From Trifolium pratense (taxonomy: Eukaryota; Streptophyta; Magnoliopsida; Fabales; Fabaceae): 64,000 bases of DNA. The stretch lies in assembly GCF_020283565.1 (NCBI RefSeq), contig NC_060060.1:24986001-25050000 (forward strand). Reading direction: 5' to 3'. The translations under genes were made by a program, and so were the position numbers. Shown in pieces: positions 33,365 through 45,518 of the stretch. How positions within the stretch are numbered: position 1 is the stretch's first letter; every line of letters begins with the position of its first letter. The notes below the pieces were generated by a model. That model was not told the DNA's origin, did not search any database, and worked only from the letters and a program-made list of their open reading frames with translations.

Positions 33365-33408
33365 GAGTCCAAGGATCAAGAACTAATAACATGTTCATTA
33401 GAATGCAG
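33365..33408 (+). repeat. Duplicated fragment of the membrane-protein gene's 3' coding end
   Basis: GAGTCCAAGGATCAAGAACT, then AATAACATGTTCATTAGAATG, repeats coding bases 33224-33262 (GAGTCCAAAGATCAAGAACT...) with about four differences. It lies about 100 bp after the stop codon and is no longer translated. Confidence 0.8.
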
Positions 33409-33655
33409 ATTGTAATGCATGATCTATTTTTGTGTATATATATGTCTTTGTTATGTGAGTCTTATGAATGGGTCATGAATTGTTGAAAGATTATGCTTTC
33501 TATAGTTAGACATAAGTTATTATAGTGAAATAAAGGTTTATAAAACTATGAAAATCCTTAATCATATCAAATTCAAATGTATTCATGCAGAAGTATGTTG
33601 TTGCAAGTGGTTAATAAGTTTTGAACCGATTATGAATAATGCGTTCAAACCATAT

Positions 33656-33996
33656 GCTTAACTACACATTTGATCTCTTACGTTTATTTTAGATTTCAAT
33701 TTCGTCTCTTACGTTTAAAAAGTATCAATTTGGTCCCTTACGTTTATTTTAGGTTTCAAGTTAGTCCTTTCCGTCAATTTTATCACATATGGCAGCCAAT
33801 TTGCATATGTTGACAGACACGTGGCACTTAGATACACTGACACGTGTGTTGTTTAAACGGTGTTAGTGACAAAACTAACGAAAATGACTAACTTGAAAGC
33901 TAAAATAAACGTAAGGGACCAAATTTATACATTTTAAACGTAAGGGACCAAATTAAAACATAAAATAAATGTAAGGAACTCAATGTGCAGTTAAGC
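33656..33996. mobile_element. MITE with GCTTAACTRCACATT ends (inverted repeats about 130 bp)
   Basis: The left arm GCTTAACTACACATTTGATC runs through GGTCCCTTACGTTTATTTTA. It faces a right arm with TAAACGTAAGGGACCAAATT and ends CAATGTGCAGTTAAGC. The arms carry two tandem CCCTTACGTTTA units each. The centre holds GACACGTGGCA and GACACGTGTG. No target duplication was fixed. Confidence 0.8.
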
Positions 33997-34369
33997 CTAG
34001 AATAATCATTATTAGACGGTCAAGCTCCGAATTATCAAGCTCTATTTTTAAAAAATTAAACGGTTAAGACAAAAAAGGTACTGTATGTAACAATCTTTGT
34101 TTTATGGATGCAAAATATATTTGCAGAATTAACTTTCCTTGAAACATAATGATGGGAATTTTTTTCTAAGGAAAACTAATCGTATACATGTGGTTCTATA
34201 CGGGTTGCATTGCGTTTGTGTGAATTTTATTTAAGCAAATATATAATTAAATTTGTGATTTTTTTTATTTGGACAATTCAAAAAGAGATATGTTTTATTT
34301 TTTCATCCAAATATTATTTAAATTTTAATGGTGATATTTTTTTTTGGGCCAAATTTAATGGTGATAGTT

Positions 34370-34506
34370 TTTTTTATTGATAGACGAAATAATAATGCCA
34401 TTAAAATTCAGACGCATAAAGTAGAGTGACCGGGATTCGAACTCCGATAACAACGTTCGACACTAGTAATTTCTACATTTCTTTCAGTTGAACTAGAATT
34501 TGTGGA
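34370..34506 (-). mobile_element. tRNA-derived SINE (family A), minus orientation, 20 bp TSD
   Basis: A perfect 20 bp duplication CAAATTTAATGGTGATAGTT (34350-34369 and 34507-34526) flanks 137 bp. The insert begins with a T-tract, i.e. a poly(A) tail on the minus strand. The minus strand has a Box-B-like GAGTTCGAATCCCGG and CACTCTACTTTATG. It is the same family as 61079-61207 and 19885-20020. Confidence 0.88.
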
Positions 34507-34734
34507 CAAATTTAATGGTGATAGTTAATAAAAAAAAATTTAATAACACCAATATACAATATATATTTTTATTTTTTTGGTACATACAATATACTTAATT
34601 TAAACATTAAATCAAATTTTTTCATAACACAGTCAAGAGAGGATACACAGTCAAGAGAGGACCAGACCCTTCTAAGCAGGTCCACCAAAACACTATCAAA
34701 CTCAAACTTTATCTATTATAAAATAGTAATTCTA

Positions 34735-35012
34735 CATAAGAATTGCGATAACGAATACAAATTTTATAAAATAATTTTTTGGATTGAAAGTTTATATCAT
34801 ATAGATTTCATAAAATTTTTTAAGGAATAAATTTTTTGAAAGAAATTGAAAATATTCATATTATAAGTTATTGAGACTCATCAAGATTAACAGTTTATGA
34901 GTTTTTATTGAATACTGTTAATCTTGATTGGTCTCAATAACATATCAAATTATTATTTCAATTTTTTTTTAAAAAAAAGTATGAATGATTTATAAGATAT
35001 AAACTTTCAATC
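34735..35012. mobile_element. Degraded palindromic MITE (family P, copy 3)
   Basis: CGATAACGAATACAAATTTT, GGATTGAAAGTTTATATCAT and a central AAGATTAACAG...CTGTTAATCTTG inverted repeat match the inner arms of the elements at 16275-16673 and 46258-46655. The right arm stops at ATATAAACTTTCAATC, where a MULE-like sequence begins. Confidence 0.65.
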
Positions 35013-35032
35013 TTGCGTAAATACCTTACGCA

Positions 35033-35354
35033 AGATTTGCTTTTTGCGCCCCCTAAAATTATCAAACTAACCACATCGCTTTCTAGGATGCGAGCACTTT
35101 TTGCACTCTAAGTAGCGAGTAACAATATTTTTAATTCAAACCCAACGTCTGCGCCCCCTAGACGAAAGCGAACTCAGTTTACAGTTTGCTATCTATAAAG
35201 CAAACTCATTTTTTCATGATTTTTTTTATCTAGGGCGCAGACGTTGAGTTTGAGTATAAAATATTGTCACTCAATCTGTAAAGTGCAAACTGAAACGCTA
35301 TTTGAATTATCAACAGGCGCATATGAGTTGGGTGCGAAAAGTAAAACTCTACGA
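35033..35354. mobile_element. Short MULE-like element with AGATTTGCTTTTTGCGCCCCC end
   Basis: The left end AGATTTGCTTTTTGCGCCCC resembles the complement of the right end GGTGCGAAAAGTAAAACTCT. Internally GTCTGCGCCCCCTAGACGAA faces TCTAGGGCGCAGACG. The ends resemble those of the larger element at 35745-37799. A target duplication was not established. Confidence 0.4.
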
Positions 35355-36015
35355 ACATGTCATGGTCAAGAATAACGACCCACCTTAAGGGAATAATGGC
35401 AACAGTAACGTTACCGCTGAAAAGTTCATAACATGATTTTTTATCTCTCTTTTGTTTGGTGTTTCTTAATCATTATTAATTTTTTAATGAAAGCTATTTC
35501 TTGAAATTGTAGGGTGGCTAATAGCATCTTCGATGCATGTCCCTTATGCATTCCTTAAGTGTCATGTGTCATCCCTTATTTGTTTCGAAGAGTACTAACT
35601 AATTTTTGCAGGAACAATAAAATCGATAGGATTGTCTTGCAAGAGACTCGGTGTAGTGGAATTATTGCCCGTAATACTATAAAAAAATTAGGCTTTAAAT
35701 TTTTCTTTGGGCTGAAGCTAGGGATTCTCTATGGATATTTGGATGAATTTTTCTTCTTGCACCCCTAGTTTACACGCGCCCCCCTTGATATTCCCAATTT
35801 ATCCCGCTCGCTACTTAGAAAGCGAGTGTGTAAATTTGAAAACCTGCTAAAACACTGTTCGCATGCTGCATGGCGAGCAGATACGTTTGCCAACTAGATA
35901 GCGAACTGGTCGGCAGATAAAAAAATGGCCTCCCATGCAGTCAAAGGTGAATGACACATGGTCAAATGTGATTGGTCATGTGTGTGGCAAGAATTATACG
36001 TATTATTCCTCTGAT

Positions 36016-36990
36016 TCAGACTCCACTATATTTTCCCAAACTATTTTCACGTTTATGCATACTTCGGCTCTTCTCACTTTTTTTCTTTCCCAGTTTTGCT
36101 TTCTTTATGAAGTTTGCCTTGACGTTCATTTGAATGAGGTATCGGCACAACAAAGTAGTGGATTTGGGGAAAATAGTGTCGACAACGTACATAAGAGTTT
36201 GGTCCCTGTTGGTGACAATGACCTTCACGTCCTCTTGACATCACAATAAATTGCAGACGCTTTGTAATGCACAAACAAAGTTGTCTTCCTTCTCTGACTT
36301 CAAAAAGGTAAAAACTATGGCTTAATTTTCTAGTACAAGTCAAACCAACAATTTCAAGCAGCGGGAGTCAGTATTTGTTTATCTTGTAAGTTGAATCCAT
36401 GATAAGCACAGTGTGAAACGTATTAAAGAGCTTAACCAAGTCAGGATGGGCCCATAAAATATCGCTCAATGTTTAAGTGTCGGAGAAAACTCTTTGGGTA
36501 TACAAGTACTTTCTTTCAACCAAACATTTCATGAGATATTGCATCTCCATTCTTGGACCCCGACTAGCCTTTTTCAATCTATAACTTGCATTGTAAATAT
36601 GTTTGATGGTTGTAGTTGTTAGTTTCCGCCTCTTCTTCAGTGTCAACATGATATTTCTTGGAAGCGCCATATTTTCTATCAGTTCACACATACCAGTTCC
36701 TTCTCGCCCGGTCAAAGCCGCTCGACAATTTTATGACCATGGAAATGTTGAGTCATCTCGTGACTGTGTTCACTGTTGACAACATTTAAACTGCACTATC
36801 TACTACTCAACAGATAAGTACTCTTCGGTTTAAACAAACAACCACACTTCAACATTATCTTTTCCTCCCTTTCCTTGTGGACGTATTCCCTATATTCGAC
36901 GCCTCTTAGACATCCAATGTGAACATATCCCTTTCTACCATTCCCCCCATTATCAGACTTTTCAATCACATTAACGGAACCTTACTTGTA
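36016..36990 (-). pseudogene. MULE transposase relic (FAR1/MULE type), several frameshifts
   Basis: On the minus strand, from high to low coordinates: a zinc-binding-like N-domain remnant (LKCGCLFK, then HGHKIVERL); MCELIENMALPRNIMLTLKK with TTTTIKHIYNASYRLKKAS and RGPRMEMQYLMKCL (36473-36715); a segment translating as DIFWAHPD..VKLFNTF..VLIMDSTYK (about 36370-36470), which carries the first catalytic aspartate; and KVIVTNRDQTLMYVVDTIFP (36016-36228) with the second aspartate region. The pieces lie in different frames with stops between them, so the gene is dead. Family knowledge: plant MULE transposases share MDSTYKTN and VTDRD cores. The C-terminal half is missing. Confidence 0.8.
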
Positions 36991-37392
36991 AGCTAAATCA
37001 CTAACTCATGTAAGCATTTTTCCACGTTCATCAAACTTCCTATCTGTTGTGAATTGGATGTGGAAAACAATCTTGCAGCCACAATGTGATGTTTATGGAG
37101 CTTCTTGATGTTTGTATTGTGCCTTGGAAACACCTTTTCACCCAAAATCGCCGGTTTTGAGGGTTTGGAAGTGGGAAAAAATGTTGGTGAAAGTGTGTAT
37201 TGTTTGAGTCTGGAGGTCCGTGGAAATTGTTCGCTATCTAGGATACGAATGGTGTTCACATAGTAGATAGCGAATGTTATGTTTTTCAAATTTCTCAAAG
37301 GGGTGGCTGTATTTTAAGGGTGATCAAATGGTCACATCTTTTTCACACTCGCCTTATAGGATGTGATTAGTGCTCGCTTTCTACATAGCGAG

Positions 37393-37731
37393 TGTTGAGA
37401 TATGTGTAATTCATAGCTGGATACTAGTAGTTATTTGTTAGAAAGTTTGTTACAATAACTTGTTAGTTAGTTACTTTATGTGTTTACTTGCTTCATAAGT
37501 TAGTTGTATTTTCTCCTATAAATAAGTGACTTTGTAATGTGTGATTCATAACCAATGAAAGTCATATTACCAACTATTCTATCTTCTCTCGTTTAGTTTA
37601 GAAATTTAATTCAATATATTATTTCGTTCTATTTCATCTTGTTCAGTGCTTGTTGTGCAAGCGCCGAGCCTCACGAAGCCCGCCGAGCCTCACGAGGCCT
37701 GCACACGCACAAGAACATTGTTGCGCCAACA
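37393..37731 (+). mobile_element. Solo LTR (339 bp) nested in the MULE
   Basis: It starts TGTTGAGATATG and ends TTGCGCCAACA, with near-identical flanks GCGAG (37388-37392) and GTGAG (37732-37736). It contains CTATAAATAAG and a short tandem GCCGAGCCTCACGARGCCYG. It is copia-like in size and start; orientation was chosen from the TATA box. Confidence 0.7.
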
Positions 37732-37836
37732 GTGAGGAGGTTATTATAGTCATTGCAGGGTGTGCGTGAGGAATTATGGGGGCGTAAAAAGTAAATCTCT
37801 ACTTAGATAATGTGGAATAAAATGGACATCGAAGTT

Positions 37837-38446
37837 TTTTTTTTTTTTGACTAAAAGACAACGATATTCATTCATTCAAATTGGTAGAGTATACATCAAT
37901 CGAAATCATTACATATTCAAATTTGCTAAAAATTAAAAAGGATAATCTGCGAACAAGCTCACAACACCTGGGTTAATAGCATAAAATGGCATAATGTCTA
38001 CAAATATGACAAAGCCTACCATGAATATAACAAAATTCAAGTGTCTGGAATAGTCATGTCTTCGGATCTGCAACGTTGACGACTCTAAAATCATTGAATT
38101 TGCATTGAATTTGGATCAAAGCAAATTTGCAAATCTGAACAAAACAAACACCGTACAAAGACGGGAAATCAAAACAAACACCATCCGAAGACGGGATAAC
38201 AAACAACTCTACACCAAGGCGGGATTAAAACGACAAGAAATCACAAATTTAAAAACAAAAAATAAAACATAAAATTATGTGTAAATCACTTATTTAATTG
38301 AAAAAGAAATTAAAAGAACGATCAAAAGGGGTGATTCCGGATCAAAATTGATATTAAATCACTCATCTCTAATGGATGAACCAAGAAAAAAAAGCTAAGG
38401 TTGGTGTGGCGGCTGTGAAAAAGAAAAGAGGCGATAGTGATCTAAG
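37837..38446 (-). mobile_element. Poly(A) retroposon, 610 bp (family R, copy 1)
   Basis: TGGACATCGAAGTT (37823-37836) and TGGACATCAAAGTT (38447-38460) are a 14 bp duplication with one mismatch. The insert begins with (T)12, i.e. a 3' poly(A) on the minus strand after TTTTAGTC. On the minus strand it contains repeated CCCGTCTTNGNRCGGTGT blocks. The 3' half matches the copy at 62122-62460 closely (GTGAGCTTGTTCGCAGATT, CAATTTGAATGAATGAATAT). No protein is encoded, so this is a SINE-like or deleted LINE-derived element. Confidence 0.75.
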
Positions 38447-38759
38447 TGGACATCAAAGTTAATCTCATAAAAACTAATTTTCATTTTCTTCATGTGTAGG
38501 TACAAGAGAGACATATGGACCGATGGCTGCTTACTGTGGAGATGGTGGAAGTCATGGAGAAAGAAGACTTGGGTGTTAAGTATCTTTTGGAACAGTGCAA
38601 AAATCACTAATAATTTCGCTAGAGCTAAACATTATTTTCATAATAACAAAAATTGCATCCATCTTAAATTATAAGTCGCATTGAGAAAATATATGTCCCG
38701 CATTATAAGTCATTTTACGATACAAATGAAACATGTAATGTTACTTTTCTTATTATACA

Positions 38760-39220
38760 TTTAGGCTCTGTTTTGATAAAAAATAGCATATAGTTGATAA
38801 GCAGATGACCTCATCTTTTATAGAGAGGTCAGTGGTTCGAAACATGCCTTTGACAATTTCTTTCCGGATACCAAGTTTAAAAAAAAAACGATGAACTTAT
38901 AGTGAATAGCTTATAAGTAGCTTTTAGCTTATAACGAATAAGGTAGTTGATTGAATTTGTAATGTTTGGTAAAATTAGTGGTTGAACTAGCTTATAAACA
39001 TGAAATGACATAAAAAAAAATATATGTTTAATAATATTTAATTTATTTCAAGTAAGATGTCAAGGATAAGATTGGACGAAAAAATGATAAGCTATAAGCT
39101 ACTTAAAATAGCGTTTGAAAAATAAGTAAAATAAGATATAAATTTTTTTTGAAAAATGTTTACCAAAACATGTCTTTTTTAGTCATATGAGCTTATAAGC
39201 TATAAGCTCAAAATTTAGTT
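38760..39220. mobile_element. Degraded AAGCTATAAGCT MITE with a possible SINE inside
   Basis: GGCTCTGTTTTGATAAAAAA and TTTACCAAAACATGTC plus AGCTTATAAGCTATAAGCTC relate it to 8278-8710. At about 38795-38885 a tRNA-like segment (GATAAGCAGATGACCTC, GTGGTTCGAAACATGCC, AAAAAAAAAA) is inserted and may be another SINE. Confidence 0.5.
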
Positions 39221-39224
39221 TTAC

Positions 39225-40232
<1,008 letters not shown>

Positions 40233-40330
40233 TCTTACCAAAGAGTTATTAGTATTATTTTCTCTTTTTTTTAATTCTTAAATTTACCTTTATCTTTCTC
40301 ATATAATTAGTGAAAGATAATTTAGTAAAA

Positions 40331-42299
40331 TGACGGTGGTTCTGCAAGTGCACAAAATCGCAACCAAGTAATAAAGTGATAAGTTATTGTTCTCCACATG
40401 AATTGTGTCAAAATTACTAGTTTCGTTTAGGAATTTGAAAAGTAAATACTTTGCATTCGCTTTGTTTGTTTGAAAATGGCTTTACTAAAGGTAAATAGCA
40501 GGAAAGTAAAGGACAATAAAAGTAAAAGGGTGCGTGTGTGTCCACACAAGGTGGTTAAGTGATTCGAACCCCTCCCTTACTCATGTTTGGTAGTTAGTTG
40601 TTAATTTCTCTTGTTCCCCTCTATTAGGATTAGTCTTTATAAAAATGGTTCAGGAGCACTTTTTGCTTATTTCTATTACAATCTGATTAGAGCCTAGTAT
40701 AGGTTGCCAATTACTTTGCTTATAATTATCATCGCCCCTGTCGGTTCCACTTTTTCGTATTTATTATACTTAGGTATTCTTACCCTTGAAGCTCAATGGT
40801 TTCACAAGTTGTCACGTGTGCCTATACTAGTCCTCACCCTAACTCAGGTAGAATTGATTGTTTTTTTATTAGCTTTAATCTTACACTCAAACCACATATA
40901 CTGAATTTAATGGTCACCTAGAGATTCGAGTGTACGTCCTTCATTCGGGACAATTAGCTTTGTTTCCTAATTCCGATATCCACTAATTTTCCTTAGAGTT
41001 TATTCTAATATGATCAATATTAAAATAAAGAATAAAAACCGAACAATAAAAGAGTTTATATAAAAACAATTGAATTTAACACTAAATTATACAATACTAG
41101 GGATGGCAAAAAAAACCAAACCCGAGAGACCCACCCGAACCCAAACCCAAGTCAACGGGCAAAACCCGATTTGACTGGGTTTGGGTTTGGGTTCGGGTGA
41201 CACCCGATAATATGGGTGTGGGTTTGGTATCAGTCAAACCCACACCCGAAACCCATACACCCACCCGAAATATTTTATAATTACCTAATTACCCCCATAG
41301 TCTCCCTCAATTTCCTTGAAATACCTTAAATTTTAGTTGTAATTTAATTTCTTGAAAGTCTATGTTGTAATTTCTTGAAAGTCTATGTTTGAATTTCCTT
41401 GGAAGACCTTAATTTTAGTTGTAATTTAATTCAAAGTCTATGTTAGAATTTAATTTCTTAAATTTGCAAATTATTTTCAAATGTGCTGCGGGTTTGGGTT
41501 TGGGTGGAAAAAACCCGAACCCAATGGGTGTGGGCGTGGGTGTTGTTTTGCCACCCGAACAACCTTTGGGTTTGGGTTTGGGTGATGATTTCGGGTGTGG
41601 GTTTGGTAAGTGTCAAACCCGCACCCATGGGCGCCCGTTGCCATCCCTATACAATACCAAGCATTCACAAGGGAGTTCATCTACTTCACCTAACCTAGGA
41701 AAAATAAATTACAAAGACAATAAAGAAAATAACCTTATTGGCCTTGGAGTTCCTTCACCCTCCTTGTCTCTCCTTCGAGTTCTTCTAACTCTCTCTTGAA
41801 TATTGAATAGTTCTCAATATTTTGGAATGAATAATAGTGAAGGAAGAGGACTCTATTTATAGTTTTTCAGCTGGGTTTTGGGTTTTTCTGCGCGTCCATC
41901 GCATCCATCATGGCCACGATGACGTGTAATTTTTCCTCATCGTGGCCACGATGGATCGTATCGTGGTACGATAGAAAATCTTCTCTAGATATTATGTTTT
42001 TCTTCAATCGCCTTTATCGTGTCATGATGACAAGTCATCGTGGTACGATGGAAAACATTTGTTGCAGTTTTTCTTCAATTTAAACATCCTTCTCATCGCG
42101 CCACGCTAGATCTCATCGTAGGTACGATGACTTGCGTTGTTTATTACGTTTTTGCCATTTTTTAATGTTTTTTTCACTTTTCTTGTTTTTTGGGTCAAGT
42201 AACTTCACTTTTCCAAGTATTTGCTTGCTTTTGTGCTTCAATTACTATTAAAACTACCGTAAATTATTACTAAAAACATCATATAATTAACTGTCATCA
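40331..42299 (-). mobile_element. Solo LTR interrupted by a hAT MITE
   Basis: The sequence starts TGACGGTGG and ends GTCATCA, flanked by TAAAA at 40326-40330 and 42300-42304. Minus orientation is suggested by a TATA box (ACTATAAATAGAG, forward about 41850) followed by a CT/GA leader. Repeated ATCGTGGCCACGATG-type palindromes lie at 41895-42130. Excluding the 560 bp hAT insert and its duplication, the LTR is about 1.4 kb. No retroelement coding sequence is present. Confidence 0.65.
41098..41649. mobile_element. hAT-type MITE with TAGGGATGGCA ends, 8 bp TSD TACAATAC
   Basis: TAGGGATGGC...GCCATCCCTA bound 552 bp. TACAATAC is duplicated at 41090-41097 and 41650-41657. The arms are rich in CCCGAACCC/GGGTTTGGGTTTGGG, and the centre is AT-rich. 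The open frames 41440-41799 and others are incidental. Confidence 0.93.
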
Positions 42300-42304
42300 T
42301 AAAA

Positions 42305-43420
42305 TAATGTATATTATCTTCTTCTTTTTTATACATCTTTTTTTTAACCTATACTCCAAATCCTTCACTTGCCCTTTTATTAATTATATTTCTTAAAGTG
42401 TTTGAAATGGTCAAAATAATTTATAATTTGAGATGAAAAATACTTTCTATCATGTATTAGTTTTCGCTGTGATTATAACCAAATAAAATTGACTATAGAA
42501 AAAAAATGAGATATCTTTTTTAATTGATCGTAATATTCATTATTTATACTTTTAAAAATTAAAATACACTTGTACCCAAGAAAAAATACACAAGTTTCAG
42601 GACTTGTTTATCGTATTTAATTTTTTAACTAACATTTTTCTATTTGTATGTTGACTCAGTTACATGTTGTATTTTTCTCGCTTCAATATCCAATTTAAAT
42701 TGATGAAATGTGTAACTCAACTGCTTACCAATTGAATTAAGAGTTAAAAGAGTTAGAGGTTCAGGGTTCAAGTCCTGATAAGATATAAAAATACTAACGT
42801 GACAATTAATATACTAACAATTTGTTATTAAAAAAAATAAATTGAATAAAAAATAAATCTGAATATGTAAATATATGTCAACTTTAATTTTTATAAAATA
42901 ATCAAATTAAACTACTTAAATTTCGTCAAATACCCCTCTAAAATTTAAAAATTAGCAAATACATCCTGAAATTGGCTCCTTAATTTTGTAAATTTTAGTC
43001 AATTATCCGGTGTGACGTCTATCCTCATCAATTATCTCTGTGGTTTGACGCCACATTCGTAGGTATCACGTATGCAGTCAACAGTCACGTCATCAAAATA
43101 GACGAAATAGACAGAGCATATACAATTTTATTGAGCAGTTGACTCGTTACTTGATCCCTATACACAGGTGGACCAAATATGTCTGTACTCTGTAGTATAT
43201 TTTATCTTTTGACAGAATGTCTGTACTATATACTGTAAAAATATAGCACTGTGTTATTGAAAATATTATCTCTTTCGTTCACACTTCACATGTATTTATT
43301 TATATTAAAATCAAAGAAAAAATATTATTGAAAAATGATAACAAATGTTTCAGAGGGGGTTTTTAAGAATTTTAAATAAGATTTTTTCTGATTTTTTTTG
43401 TTTTCACGCTCTGTTTCTCA
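42305..43420. other. Intergenic; possible SINE near 42715-42800
   Basis: AACTCAACTGCTTACCAATT..GAGTTAGAGGTTCAGGGTTCAAGTCCTG at about 42715-42780 looks tRNA-like with a B-box GGTTCAAGTCC and may be an old SINE. Nothing else is recognised. Confidence 0.35.
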
Positions 43421-43449
43421 GGAGAAGAGATCCTAGTAGTCCAGAGTTC

Positions 43450-43534
43450 GAGGCGAGTTTTGACATCAAGTGGTTTTAATCCCCTCCCAAATGCAGTTGC
43501 GGGGGATCGAACCGCGGTCATCCCTACCAAGTTC
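43450..43534 (-). mobile_element. SINE family B fragment (copy 3), minus orientation
   Basis: On the minus strand, AACTTGGTAGGGATGACCGC, GGTTCGATCCCCCGCAACTG and AAACCACTTGATGTCAAAAC match the central parts of 20110-20261 and 31802-31952. The ends are lost. Confidence 0.75.
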
Positions 43535-43539
43535 TGAGT

Positions 43540-45500
43540 TTAATAATAAGCAAATAATGTATATTTTTTAGAATATATTAAATAATTAATGTATTTCATT
43601 TAGAATTTAATTTATATATACTATCGGTGTAAAATTACTTTACGCATGCATCCAATAACATATTAACATATCATGTAATATTATTTTATTTTTTTGGTTT
43701 ATAATCTTCTGGTTTATAGGGAAAAGGGGCCTAGTAATCCACCGTTCGGTCGCGAGATAAGTAAAGTCTGGGCAAAAAATTGTTCCACCCAAAAAATCAT
43801 GTAATATATTTTTAAAACACATGACGTGTCATATTCATTAAATAATGTAGCAACATATTATTCGATGCATATGTAAAATAACTTTACACGGTCGGTGTAT
43901 AACAATTAAATTCTTTGATTTATATTGAAAATATGATACATCAATTATTCTATAAATTTCAAAAAAAATATTTTGTTTAAAGCTGAATTTTTATTAAAAT
44001 TTGTGGAGCCAATTAACAATTAAAATATTTAATTTTTAATTTATATAAATACTTTTTTAAATAGAATATTTAAAAAGTGTTTAGTGGACAGCCTTTAACA
44101 AGACTCATATTTTAGTGAAAAATGCTAAGGATGGAGCACTTCAGAGGACTTTCTAACAATTCTAAATCTTACTAAATTTTAAAAAAAATATGTATAGTTT
44201 TTATTTTTTTTTAATAAATATTTGTATAGTTTAATATATTAAAAATTGAAATGTGTAAATTTTATAATAAATACTAATTTTTTAAATTGAATGTTGAAAA
44301 AGTGCTAATAATTTTTTGGATCATGTTAACTAATGTTCCGAACACTAATTAAAAATATTAAAAATTAATTTTTTTCAATTGAAAATTATATTTTGTAAAT
44401 ATTGACTACATAAATTTTAATATAGTTTTATTATATTTAATTTTTTTAAGGGTCATGCTAAACAGTGTCCTGAACATTAGTTAAGTATACTAAAAAAGAA
44501 AATAAATAATAAAGTTAATTATAAAAGATAATATCTTTTTACATTATTAAAACATTGAAAGCACAACTTATGAGATAAAATTTTTATATTTATATCACTA
44601 ATTAGTGCCCGAACCCGAAGACATAGCATTTTTTTTTTTTAATCAGTGTTTCATGGCCGTAGTTAGTATTTTCCTGATCTACAGTATTTCATTTAAATTT
44701 AAAAAAAAAATAAAAAAATGAAGTAAAGGTATTTGTTGCATTGTAACTAGAGTAGTTTGGGTGTAACCATATGACATTTGCGTATGGAACTGTTGCGCGT
44801 GGCAGAGAGCAGGTTGCATGCACAGTACAGTGCAAACACAGGCAGAAAACAGAAGGTGAAAAAAGTGGTAAAGGGAGGACAGATAGTAATGGTTTTCGGT
44901 AAAGAAAGTTGTAAAGTAGAGTAAAAGGACAACTACAAATAGGCATATGTATTGGGAAAAGAGCCATAGCCATGAGGTAGTACAGAAATAGAGTAGGACC
45001 AGACACCATGCATGATGATGATGATTAAATAACAATAACAGTAATGTAAAGAGTGAGAAAAGGAAATTTAATGTACGTAAAACTAACCCTAGCCATACAT
45101 TACTTACACAACTAGTACTAGTAGTACTACTTCACTTGCCTTGTTGATTCTTTTAAAAGATATTGTCATCATTGCATTAGTCAGTTCCATCACTCATGTC
45201 TTTTACTACATTATTATTGCACAACTTTATATTATTGCACAACTTTATTGTGCATGTAAAGAAAAATAGATACTCTCCAGTGTGATCGCAGATTTAAAAT
45301 CCGGACCGGTGATCAATTCAATCAAGATATTGGATTACTGAATTACTGATCGGATCAGTAAGTCATTGTTAACTCGAACTAATAGATACTCTCTGGTCTC
45401 ATTATATCTCATATAAAGAAATTTTTTAAAAAAATTAATTTAATAATTAATTTATTATACATTAATCATTTAATAAATTTAAAAAATAATTTTTTATTTT
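43540..45500. other. Intergenic; MITE-like scraps
   Basis: TCATGTTAACTAATGTTCCG (about 44324) and TCATGCTAAACAGTGTCCTG (about 44453) resemble termini of the small MITE at 56464-56625. About 45295-45385 carries CCGGACCGG motifs like 39225-40232. 44740-45020 is a less AT-rich patch with no recognised gene. The minus-strand frames there look incidental. Confidence 0.4.
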
Positions 45501-45518
45501 TATATATATATATATATA

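Larger units (their letters stand above)
35745..37799 (-). mobile_element. Decayed Mutator-like element (MULE) with transposase remnants
   Basis: The left end GAATTTTTCTTCTTGCACCC and the complement of the right end (GAGATTTACTTTTTACGCCC) form a degenerate terminal inverted repeat. TATTTGGAT (35736-35744) and TACTTAGAT (37800-37808) match at 7 of 9 positions, as for an old 9 bp duplication. Motifs such as TAGCGAGTG and CTCGCTTTCTA recur in the subterminal regions. It contains transposase remnants (next entry) and a nested solo LTR. Confidence 0.6.

Noticed and set aside
35559..35768. Plus-strand frame MSCVIPYLFRRVLTNFCR
   Set aside because: No known domain; it straddles the inferred MULE boundary and is likely chance.
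41140..41640. GGGTTTGGGTTTGGG runs suggestive of interstitial telomere repeats
   Set aside because: The unit is not TTTAGGG and the runs are the inverted arms of the hAT MITE with its own 8 bp TSD.
44679..45035. Minus-strand frames in the less AT-rich patch
   Set aside because: Compositional (CT-rich on the minus strand), overlapping in several frames, with no domain or promoter.
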